This document shows positions 54,665 through 64,000 of a stretch of 64,000 nt of DNA, in pieces (position 1 is the stretch's first letter; the number at the start of each line of letters is the position of its first letter). The position numbers were made by a program, and so were the translations under genes. The DNA is from Casuarina equisetifolia (lineage: Eukaryota; Streptophyta; Magnoliopsida; Fagales; Casuarinaceae). The stretch lies in the NCBI GenBank assembly GCA_028551475.1, contig CM052361.1, positions 1,371,501-1,435,500 of the forward strand. Direction: 5' to 3'. The notes under the pieces were generated by a model that was given only the letters and a program-made list of their open reading frames with translations, had not been told where the DNA came from and did no database searches.

Positions 54665-55779
54665 TCGTGATGGTGACAAGAATTATCTGTAAGCCATTTC
54701 TTTTAAAATCAGGTAGGAAGAGTCTACCCAAGTCTCTATGGCATTCTTCTTTTCTTCCTAACCGTCTCTATTCTCACCTATCTTCTTCGTTTTTCTTGGA
54801 AAGCTGGAATTTCAACATTATTTTTTATCTCCTTTCATGAAGGCTACGTCTATATCCTAAATTATTTGATTATTTTTTGTTTGGATGTTTCATATTCTAT
54901 GTTGAAGCTTGAAATTAAATTTTGCTTTGGAAAAAGAAAAAAGAATACCAATTTTATGTAAACAATTTCTCTTATTATCATCTAGGCTCATATGAACTAT
55001 ACGCCTTTACATTTTTGCCATGGATTAAGGATTCAAATCAGCATTAACAATTTTGTCTAGTGTTAAAAGATCAATTATTCAACTCAAAAATTAACTTAAG
55101 AATTTGTGAAACTCACTATTTTATAAGCAAAATTCTTTATATACTTATTAATACTGTGAAATTTATTACTCACATCTCAACACATTCTCTCACTATAATA
55201 GTCATGATTATGTAAACTCAAATTAATAAGGGTGCTAAAGGAATTTTGGTTCTAATACTACATCAAAAGTCTTAAAAGTTTAATCCAAAAACTAATTATT
55301 TAACTTCTATAGTTACAATCTTTTAAAAGAAAAGAATTTAAAAAACTCTCACAACCAATAAACCAACAACTGAAGATGCAAGTAAAGTATGAGGTGTGAC
55401 TAATTTTGAAATATATATGGCCATCTTTTGTATAATACCCAACAAAACACATTATTTGAAGTGTATAAGTAGATTAAGCATCAAATTAGTTTCCCTTTAT
55501 TGAGAATATGAGATGAATGATCCATGTGTATATGTCTAATACACTCTACCTTCAAGATATTAGGATTATGTATGAGCAATTACCCTAAGCACATCTCTCT
55601 TTCTCTATGATTACACTGCACACCAGTTGTATGGAATCTTTGAAGTTTTTGCTCTTTTTTATTCTTCTTTCTCTAAAAAGTGATTATTCTATTTATTTCC
55701 TTTGCATGCTCTAGTTCATAGAGGGGTTATAGAGGGATTGTACTCAATTAAATTGTTATAGAGGAAGAGTTGTTAAGTC
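54665..55779 (+). other. 3' tail of unit 6, part 1
   Basis: Non-coding tail homologous to those of units 1-4. An insertion of about 300 bp (roughly 55055-55350) absent from the others contains AACTCAAAAATTAACTTA-like strings. No coding region is seen. The tail is interrupted at 55779 by the copia element. Confidence 0.5.
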
Positions 55780-56055
55780 TGTTGAAGGTTGAAGATTTTA
55801 TATTTATGTTACCATATATTGCGCCTAGAATAAGGCCCAATATATTTTCTTATATTATGGGATATTAGGGTTTTCCTTGTATAAGCCTCATTTATGTTTA
55901 TATATAGCCTCTTAGGTTAACATGTAAATCATAATAGCCGCACATTAAGAGTTCTTCTCTCTACGGCTTTGTTTTCTCTTGTAACTAGTTTTGGTTTTGC
56001 TTGATCAGTAAACAAGCTTTTGTTCCAAACATACAAGAGTTCATCAAATTCTTCA
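55780..56055 (+). repeat. 5' LTR of the copia element
   Basis: The LTR carries TTTATATATAG at 55898-55907 as TATA box and ends TTCATCAAATTCTTCA directly before the primer-binding site. The ends are fixed by the AAGTC duplication. Confidence 0.9.
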
Positions 56056-56068
56056 TGGTATCAGAGCC

Positions 56069-56603
56069 AACGATTTTGTTGGATTCTTTGGTTAGTTTTT
56101 GTTCACGGTGCCGAGCAGACAATTTTGGATTTCTAGTGCTTTGTCTTTGTTATACGGCTTTCTCTCTCCGAACTAAAGAGAAGGGTGCCGTGAGTGAAGA
56201 CTTGGCTGCCTTTATTTTTCTTCATACCTTTTCTCTCTCCGATTTCAAGAAAAGGTGCACTTGGTTTTCTCTCTCCACAATAAAGCAAAAGGTGCGGGAT
56301 TGGCTTTCTCCAAAAAAAAGGTACACTTGGTTTTCTCTCTCCAAAAGGGTACACTTTGCCGCCGCCTAGTTTTGTCTTTTGCTTTGTGGGTTTTCTGTCT
56401 CTTCGGCACTACACCGGATCAAACAAATTTGACTTTGTCGACTACACCAAGCAACCACACGATCTTTGGTATTTTTTCCTCCTTGCTTCCGCACTTTGTG
56501 ACTATTTTGGTTTGCTGTTGTGGTTTGGATACTTTGTCAAATATTTGTTTTTCTCTTGGATATTTCCTGGTACGAGTAGTTTGGAGACTTTTTTGGTTTC
56601 ATC
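56069..56603 (+). other. Leader between primer site and gag of the copia element
   Basis: Untranslated leader of about 535 bp with repeated TTTTCTCTC/AAAAGGTGCA-type strings (near 56220-56350). It is typical packaging-region territory. Short open frames here have no conserved content. Confidence 0.6.
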
Positions 56604-58217
56604 ATGGCTACTGAGTCAGATCCTTTTCAACCACCGGTTACTCCATATGTTGCTCCTCATGCTCGAAAAACTCACCAAGAGAAGGGGAATCAATTAGGTT
56701 CTAAATCGGATCATCATGAGGGTTATGTTTCCCCAATTCCGATCATCACAGACCTGAATGATCCCCTATATCTACCACCCAGTGATACTAGTGGAGCTCC
56801 TTTGGTTGGTTTTAAACTCAATGGCTCTAGTAATTATGCTGTTTGGAGTCGTGCTATGAAACTTGCTCTTCTCTCTAAGAACAAGTTGGTATTTGTGGAT
56901 GGCAAATACCCTACTCCAGTTGAAAATTTGCCTTATTTGCCTATCTGGGAGCGTTGTAATGCAATTTGTCTTTCTTGGATCCTTAACTCGCTATCTGGGC
57001 AACTCCATAAGGGCTTAATCTACACAGTTAGTGCTGCTGATCTCTGGAAGGAGCTCTGTACTCGTTACAGCCAGGTCGACCCGACCCGAATCTATGACCT
57101 TTTGAATGAATTAAGCTCCACGAAGCAATCGGGTGGATCAATTGCTTCTTATTTTCATCGCTTGAGAGCACTATGGGATGAGTATGCAGCATTGATGGCT
57201 CTGGATTCACCAGAAATATCCAAAACTGACGGTTGGAAACTTCATCAAGAACGCATGAAGTTTTATCAATTCTTGAAAGGACTAGATGATCGATTTTCTC
57301 ATCTTAGAGACCAGATTTTGCTCATGAGGCCACTTCCTGACGTTTTGCAAGCTTACTCCATCGCCAACAATGCCGAATACCGGTATGGAGGTCTAGAGAA
57401 GACGATTGGTGATTCTCAGGCTTTTACGTCGACATATGGGACCGACGCAACAAGCTGGTCCGCATTTGAGCCACTTGTTGCAACACCAGGGCCTAAACGA
57501 TCAACTGGGACAACACCTTTGCATAACGAAAATGACACATCGTTTTCAATCAAAGTAGGGCAAAATGATACATCATCTAGGGTTTCTAGCAAACCCAAAT
57601 GTGAGCATTGTGGACGAAAAGGGCACCGCAAGGAAAGTTGTTATCGTCTTAAAGGACCACAATGTGAGCATTGTCAGCTTTTTGGACATAAGAAGGAAGT
57701 TTGTTACAAGCTTAATGGCTATCCCCCAAGTCACAAGAATTTTACTAGTAATTCTACTGTCAATTTGGCCACTATTGAGCCTAGTCATTGCACTTTTACA
57801 CCAGAGCAGTATGAGCGCATTATCCATTTGATCAAGGAAGACTATGGTAGGACCTCTCATGCTAATGGAGCAGGTATTTCAGAATCTTTTCCTTACATTT
57901 GGATTATAGATAGTGGGGCCAGTGATCATATTACTACTGATTTTAATTGCTTAGAATTTCCTGTTAAATGCATGACTAAGTCTAGATCTGTTAAACTGCC
58001 AAATGGGGAATTAACCCAAGTCACCCACACTGGTTCCATAACCCTAGTTGACGGTTTAAAATTACATACCGTTCTTTATGCTCGCAATTTCAAATATAAT
58101 TTGTTGTCCGTAGCTAAATTCACTGCTGAGAATAACTGTTTAGTGGTTTTCTATGCTGATTTGTGTGTGTTTCAGGACCTCTCGACGGGTGATGTCAAGG
58201 GAATTGGTAGAATGTGA
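56604..58217 (+). pseudogene. gag-protease part of the copia polyprotein
   Basis: The frame opens MATESDPF and runs for 537 codons to TGA at 58215. It holds the copia gag core (NYAVWSRAMKLAL, LWKELCTRYSQ, YFHRLRALWDEYAAL). Two CCHC knuckles follow, CEHCGRKGHRKESC near 57600 and CEHCQLFGHKKEVC near 57663, then the protease active site WIIDSGASDHIT near 57899. This part is intact and could be translated up to the stop. Confidence 0.9.
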
Positions 58218-59665
58218 CATGGACTTTATTTTTTCTTGCATCCTAGGAATAAGCATGTTAGTAAATTTTTTGGTACTGCACCGGCCCTTTCAATTACTTC
58301 AGCATGTAATGACCTTAATTTTCATTTATGGCATTCAAGACTTGGTCACATGTCTTTATCTAAATTTAAATTTTTGAATGATTTCAAAGATTTTCTGTCT
58401 TCTGATTTCCATTACTCAGTTTGCCCTCTTGCTAAGAAAACACGTGATTCATTCACTGTTCGCACTAAGAATGTCAAAAATCTTTTTGATTTAATCCATG
58501 TGGACATTTGGGGACCATATCATGCCCCATATTATGATGGTTCGAAATATTTTCTAACCATTGTTGATGATTTTTCATGAGGAACTTGGACTTTCCTCAT
58601 GAAATATAAGACTGAAACAGTATCACATTTGGAACGTTTCTTTAACACAATTCAAAATCATTTTAGCATTGGAATCAAACGCATTCGTTCTGATAATGCA
58701 ACTGATTTCTTTAATTCCTCATGTGACAAATTGTTTTCATCACAGGGTATAATGCATGAAAGTTCATGTGTATATACCCCATAACAGAATGGTGTGGTAG
58801 AACGTAAACATCGTCACTTATTAAATGTTGCACGGGCATTAAAATTTCAAAGTCACATGCCTACATGTCTTTGGGGTGAGTGTATACTCACTGCCACACA
58901 CATTATCAATCGCATTCCTTCTTCAGTCTTACATGAAAAATATCCTTATGAGATGATTCATGGGAAAGCTCCTGACCTTTCTAGACTTTGAGTCTTCAGT
59001 TGTCTTTGCTATACTTCAGTGGTGGGGCATAAAGATAAATTTGCCCCTCAAGCTATTCCTAGCATTTTTATGGGATACCCTTTTAGGCAAAAAGGGTATA
59101 AACATTATGACATTGAAAGAAAGAAATTTTTTGTGAGTCGTGATGTTCATTTTCATGAAAATGTTTTCCCTTTTACAAACATAAAGAATGGGTCCCATTC
59201 CTCATAATTCCCTATGATGTCATCTCAAGATGAGGAGCCTGCACAACAAGTTATCAGAGTTAACCCTAATTCAGATACTCAGGTAATCTCTCCTACCTAA
59301 TCAAATTTCATTCCTGATACAACCATTCATACTACACCAAATATTACCACTTTCAATATCTCAGGCAACCAACCCAATGATTCTACCTTGGAGATTATAA
59401 ATCCTCCTTCCACATCACCTCTTGTTTTCACTTATGATGAGATAGAGGATGATCCTTTCTCACCAACCATGCATAATCCCACAGTCCTTTCATCACCTCC
59501 TAGACAATCTACTAGAATTTCCAGGCCACCCATATGGACTCAAGATTATGTTTGCAACAATGTTGGCTCATCCATACAATACCCCATATCTGACTATGTA
59601 TCTTATACACATTTACCCATTCCACATCAACACTTCATAGCAGCCATTTCACCTTAGATAGAACC
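58218..59665 (+). pseudogene. Integrase region of the copia polyprotein (seven stops)
   Basis: The frame is that of gag. GAG-pre-integrase (LWHSRLGHMS) lies near 58330, and the integrase core (LIHVDIWGPY with the first aspartate, IRSDNATDFFN with the second) runs to about 58990. The catalytic glutamate region [12 protein letters not shown] is at 58790-58827. Stops lie at 58215, 58578, about 58783, 58989, 59205, 59298 and 59656. No frameshift is present. Confidence 0.88.
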
Positions 59666-61100
59666 CTTGTTCTACCATGAGACAGTTAAGGATTCTAGAT
59701 GGCGAGATGCCATGGATCAAGGAATAAAAGCATTAGAATCGAATGGAACATGGAAACTGGTAGACCTACCACCACGAAGAAAACTCGTAGGATGTAAATG
59801 GGTATACAAGATTAAGTATCATGCCGATGGGAGTATTGAGAGGTTTAAGGCTCGTCTAGTAGCAAAGGGTTATAGTCAGACAGAAGGCATCGATTATCAT
59901 GAGACTTTCTCTCCTACAGTAAAATTTATGACAGTTAGAAGTGCATTATCTATTACTTCACAACGTAAATGGACTATTCGACAAATGGATGTCCATAATG
60001 CATTTCTACAGGGAGATTTAGATGAGGAAGTATATATGAAACCACCACCTGGGAGTCCTTTTGAAGGGGGGTCCAAAGTATGTCGATTGAAGAAATCTTT
60101 GTATGGGTTAAAGCAAGCTTCACGACAGTGGAATGAGAAGTTTACAGAAGCTTTAGTATCTGCTGGCTATCGACAGTCACTATATGACTATTCTCTTTTC
60201 ACTAAAGGACAAGATAATAATATTGTTTTAGTGCTCATATATGTGGATGACATCTTAATTACTGGTGATGACACACAAGAAATTGAGGCTTTACAAGCCT
60301 ATCTTCATTCTACATTTCAAATCAAGGATTTGGGAGAACTCAAGTATTTTCTTGGAGTTGAGATCCTTCGAGATTCAAATGGCATGCATCTTAGTCAACG
60401 TAAATATATCTTAGAATTGATCTCTGAATTAGGACTATCAGGTGTAAAGCCTGTTGGAAATCCTATGGAGACAAATGTCTTATTTACTAGCTTGAAATAT
60501 GATGAGCAAGTTCATCCATAAATAGATGATTCACCATTTGAGAACATCTTGAGTTATCAACAATTGATTGGTAAGCTGAATTATTTTGATATGACACGCC
60601 CTGACATTGCTTTTCTCTTGCAAGCTTTCTGTGATGCTAGCTATGCAAAATGCCCTATGACACGTCGATCCACTACTGGCTTCTGTCTTACACTTGGACA
60701 TTCAGTAATTTCTTGGAAAAGTAAAAAGCAACTAGTTGTGACTCTTTCTTCAACAGAGGCTGAATACAGGGCCATGACAACCACTACTTGTGAGATCGTT
60801 TGGGTGGTTGGTCTATTAAAAGATATGGGAATTAATGTTTCACAGCCAGTACTGTTATATTGTGATAATGAAGCAACGCAAAAATTGGCAGAAAACCCAG
60901 TCTTTCATCAGAAGACCAAGCATATAGATGTTTCTTGTCATTTTATTCGAGAAAAAATACGTCATGGTTTAATTAGCACAGCACATGTTGGGAGTGGTGA
61001 CCAACCTGCAGATATTCTGACCAAGGCTTTAGGGACAAATCAACACTATCATTTCTTTAGCAAGCTTAGGGTCTTGGACTTCTTTCGACCCTCAGCTTGA
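59666..61100 (+). pseudogene. Reverse transcriptase-RNase H of the copia polyprotein
   Basis: RT motifs are VGCKWVYKIKYHADGSIERF, KARLVAKGYSQ, MDVHNAFLQGDL, GLKQASRQW and the catalytic LIYVDDILITGDD near 60233. A stop occurs at 60519. After RPDIAF (60613) the sequence jumps to the RNase H region, so the usual stretch of roughly 60-70 codons between RT and RNase H is missing. RNase H reads FCDASYAKCPMTRRSTTGFC, SSTEAEYRAM and DNEATQKLAENPV, then HIREKI-type tail and a stop at 61098. Confidence 0.88.
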
Positions 61101-61107
61101 AAGGGGG

Positions 61108-61383
61108 TGTTGAAGGTTGAAGATTTTATATTTATGTTACCATATATTGCGCCTAGAATAAGGCCCAATATATTTTCCTATATTATGAGATATTAGGGTT
61201 TCCCTTGTATAAGCCTCATTTATGTTTATATATAGCCTCTTAGGTTAACATGTAAATCATAATAGCCGCACATTAAGAGTTCTTCTCTCTACGGCTTTGT
61301 TTTCTCTTGTAACTAGTTTTAGTTTTGCTTGATCAATAAACAAGCTTTTGTTCCAAACATACAAGAGTTCATCAAATTCTTCA
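61108..61383 (+). repeat. 3' LTR of the copia element
   Basis: About 98% identical to the 5' LTR. It is followed by the AAGTC target duplication and the continuation of the unit 6 tail. Confidence 0.9.
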
Positions 61384-61388
61384 AAGTC

Positions 61389-62600
61389 AAACAAGCCACC
61401 TTGGTGTTTTTCTATCCTTTCAAAGAGAATGAGCTTGTTGAGAAGTTCTTTTCTAGCATTTGTTAAATTAGTAGCAGCAAGTGGATGGGCTTTAGGATGT
61501 TCCTTGTCCTATATATTACTGCTCTGAGCAGAGATTGTTAGTTAACCTGACTTCTCGTAAAGTACTCGTTTTTCTTCCATTGTCCCTTTTGTTTTCTTTC
61601 CTCCTAAAGTATGTCATATGGAATTGCGGAATGGATTACTTTTGTGCGGCACTTTGAGATCGAGTCTAATTCTTTGTTGGTATTGATTCTGCACAAGCAG
61701 CAAGTTTTGAGGGATCTATCATTGACCCAACTGCACGGATGGTCGCTTGAGCGTAAATTTGGTTCGGCTAATGTTTTGGAGAAAAGAGTGTAACGGCTGA
61801 ATAAGAAGTCTTGTATCAGGTGAAGATACTTATCAAGTTGTTGCAACTTTGATGAATGTAATGTTATAGACTAAGTTACAAGATGTAAAAGAGAGCAACT
61901 TGTGTGTGTCCTTTGTAATGCTCAAGTCCTCTAAATATGAGGCGCCTACTATGCTTCTTATCTTGTTTGTAACCAGAGTTCCCAAAAATATGAGCCATTC
62001 AAATCTTAGCACTTAAAGGGTGTGCTTTTCTCTAGCATTGATACACAGCCCTGTCCGTCGATATCCTAAGTGGAAACCATGATGCTTGTGTGATCATCCC
62101 GATGCCTGATTATGGCTTCTTCTTCTTTTCCTTGGGGAAAGCATGATTATTGGCAGAAAGCGAAAAAAGCAAAACAAAGAAGATACCGAAGTGTTACAAT
62201 CAAAAATTTGTTTTCCATTGAAATGGTTGTAATCTTTATTAAGATGATGATGAGAGTGCGGCAATTGTGTCACTACGACTCATGTAATTCTTGATCAGAT
62301 CCAACAACAAACTTATCCAAAAAGTTAAAGAGAAAGTGAGTGAATTCCGAATCATCACATCCCAAGTCAATAAAATTTGCATATTAAAAATATATATCTC
62401 CAAAACTATGTACTTGATGCAGGATCCAAGTGAATTTTTTATTAGTAATTTGTCCATTAAGTTCTTTATATATAGATAATCTTTCCTCATAAGATTTTTT
62501 TTTTTAATGATATTAGAATCTATGATTTATATAAATGAAAAGGCTGTGGTAGTCCATAGTTTAAGCAAGAAGCACAAATAGTTAGTTGAATAAACACAAG
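61389..62600 (+). other. 3' tail and downstream flank of unit 6
   Basis: Tail homology resumes right after the copia element (CACCTTGGTG, GGATGTTCCTTGTCCTATAT near 61495). The 37-codon block seen after units 2-4 has been deleted between about 61735 and 61745. The flank (AATAAGAAGTCTTGTATCAGG near 61799, TTAGTAATTTGTC and AGTTCTTTATATATAGATAA near 62440-62480) matches those after units 2 and 3. This is the last recognisable part of the duplicated cassette. Confidence 0.5.
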
Positions 62601-64000
62601 ATATGAGAACTAAAGAAATTTGAAATTGGTCTAGGGGTCCTACGCTTTTGTTACATGAACAAGAAAGAATTACAATTGAAAGTAAGAATCACATTTCTTA
62701 GTGAGTCACAAATACCTCCTTGCTCTCTCTACCTCCCTCACACACACACACACACACACAAAACAAATCGTGCTTTAATGCGTCAAAACTGATATACAAC
62801 CAAGAGAAGAAGGTCCAATTCTTAGCCTACCGCTTTATTAGTTACCCTGATAACCTGCCATCTACTAGTTCTTAAATTCTTTGGGATCAACATAGGAGAT
62901 TAGGACCAAACATCCTTAAAATTCTACGTACTCTGACATATTCATTGCATCTTCATCCTTATAAAAGAATAAGCATCTTCATCCTTCTCTAATTTTCAAT
63001 TCTACAAAGCAATGCTATTTACTCTCCGGTCGATCAGAAAAAACAGAACGACGGTGTTTTCATTTCCTTTTCTATTCCAAGTTTCCATCACTGGGGCTGA
63101 ACATGATGGACAGCAGAAAACAGAGAGAGATCCAGTTGAGCAATGAAAATATTTGCACTCAAGAGTTATTGCAAGCGTAAGGAACTGATTTCTGTAGTGC
63201 TTATCATAATAATACTGAAATGAGGAAACCTTCTCAAGCATTCGGCTGGCTATTACAATAAACTACCTCATGTAATCCACAATGTCTGCCTTCTGAACAA
63301 AGTATTTCACCAAGTGCTAATCAACAACCTTTTGTAACTTTCGTGAAAGTCAGGATAGAAGAACCATGCCGATGCGTGTCAAAGTGCTGCTGACACGAGG
63401 AATGATCGAATTCTTTGCAATAGTTCTGCCTTTACGGAATCAGGAACAGAAGCTGCATTGGAATATTTTAAAATGTCACGAACTTGTTTGAGAAATACAA
63501 TCTACAGTTGGTCCACCAAACAGCTTACACAAAAATCACAAAGTGAAGGGGAAACCAAGGGCCAAATTGAGCAGTTCAACTACATGAACAGGGCATTACA
63601 CCAAAAACTCAAACCTAGGCAACTACGAAGACTTCATCTCCTTGACTGTACAGCCAATTGCCTGGGCGTTTATAGGACTGGTAGGCATAAGTAACAGATG
63701 AAGCTTATAATGAGATAAACCAATGTTTATTCTGAGTTCAACTGCATTCTATAAATGTTTTAACGGGTGAAAGGATGACAGAAAAGTAAAGGAAATTAAA
63801 TTTGCAAGCAAAAGGAACCATAGCAGCTTACTAGAAACTAATGGTCATTATGAATTAGGAAAAAAAGCCAAAGCAGAAAATACTGCGATTATTATCAGGC
63901 AAAACAGAAGTGTAGTCTGTAATGTTAACAGATGGTCTTTGATTTCCAGTAAAATTCATGGACAAGACCTTTTTCAAAGGATAGTCACACATGTAGTAAG
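62601..64000. other. Unrecognised terminal segment
   Basis: A CA microsatellite lies near 62741-62760. Otherwise I see no homology to the cassette and no convincing gene on either strand. Short open frames at 63002-63241 (minus) and 63458-63694 (plus) have no recognisable content. The segment could be the 3' flank of a gene outside the window. Confidence 0.35.

Larger units (their letters stand above)
55780..61383 (+). mobile_element. Ty1/copia retrotransposon in the unit 6 tail
   Basis: The 276-bp LTRs (55780-56055 and 61108-61383) differ at about 5 sites. They have TGTTGAAG...TTCTTCA ends and a perfect TSD AAGTC (55775-55779 and 61384-61388). The primer site TGGTATCAGAGCC (56056-56068) is complementary to initiator tRNA-Met. 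A polypurine tract GAAAGGGGG precedes the 3' LTR. Gag, protease, integrase, RT and RNase H occur in copia order in a single frame, broken by eight stops and one internal deletion. The element is defective. Confidence 0.94.

Noticed and set aside
56001..56614. Several overlapping open frames in the copia leader
   Set aside because: They lie across the LTR, primer site and untranslated leader and have low-complexity Phe/Ser/Leu content only.
63002..63694. Two short frames near the window end
   Set aside because: Neither has recognisable residues or regulatory context, and both are near the length expected by chance.
1..64000. CRISPR arrays, tRNA or rRNA genes, bacterial-type operons
   Set aside because: The regular repeats present are microsatellites, LTRs and intron or promoter duplications. 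No cloverleaf or rRNA sequence was recognised, and the DNA is plant nuclear.

Overview
The window is nuclear DNA from a eudicot plant, probably a woody species. The reasons are a cluster of TIR-NB-ARC-LRR (TNL) immune-receptor copies (a class monocots essentially lack), AT-rich introns with plant splice sites, plant Ty3/gypsy chromovirus and Ty1/copia elements with plant-type features, LINE tails, and a plant small-molecule O-methyltransferase fragment. The species cannot be named from sequence alone. Everything recognisable as a host gene lies on the + strand.

Layout. Six tandem TNL copies start at 74, 9457, 17727, 26753, 33774 and 43289; they are called units 1-6 here. Each was built on one six-exon plan: TIR exon (500 nt); NB-ARC exon (about 1.09 kb); a 276-nt LRR exon; a longer LRR exon (about 0.83-0.89 kb); a C-JID (post-LRR jelly-roll/Ig-like) exon (about 0.51 kb); and a short terminal exon for an acidic tail. 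A shared 3' tail follows. Units 2 and 5 are close sisters, units 3 and 6 share a promoter type, and unit 1 groups with 3 and 6. No unit has an uninterrupted full-length reading frame. All carry nonsense codons, frameshifts or lost splice sites, and several disablements are shared between units. The TIR exons of units 1, 3 and 4 are intact, and each runs straight into a stop codon formed at the splice donor, so a TIR-only product of 167 residues is the clearest coding potential left.

Local rearrangements. Units 1 and 3 carry a second copy of the C-terminal half of the C-JID exon plus tail. Unit 4 has a triplicated end of intron 1. Unit 5 has a 156-bp duplication over the C-JID splice acceptor and is then fused, out of frame, to the 3' half of an O-methyltransferase gene (37754-38272). 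A non-autonomous LTR element (38622-40753) and about 2.5 kb without recognisable genes follow before unit 6.

Mobile elements. Three copies of the 3' end of one LINE family are present: antisense in intron 1 of unit 1, sense with a 14-bp target duplication in the duplicated tail of unit 1, and a 69-bp stub in unit 6. Unit 6 is further broken by a chromovirus (47178-53913, TSD TTCAA) in its C-JID exon; that element itself carries a solo LTR (51105-52379, TSD TTTGG). A Ty1/copia element (55780-61383, TSD AAGTC) lies in the unit 6 tail. The duplicated cassette fades out near 62.6 kb; the last 1.4 kb holds nothing recognised.

Overall this is a decayed, actively rearranged immune-receptor cluster and not a new gene system. 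The most interesting signals are the array-wide MHD-to-MHS change, the loss of the TIR catalytic glutamate in unit 4, shared nonsense codons, the donor-embedded TIR stop, the receptor/methyltransferase junction, and a chromovirus whose coding frame overlaps both LTRs without a recognisable primer site.
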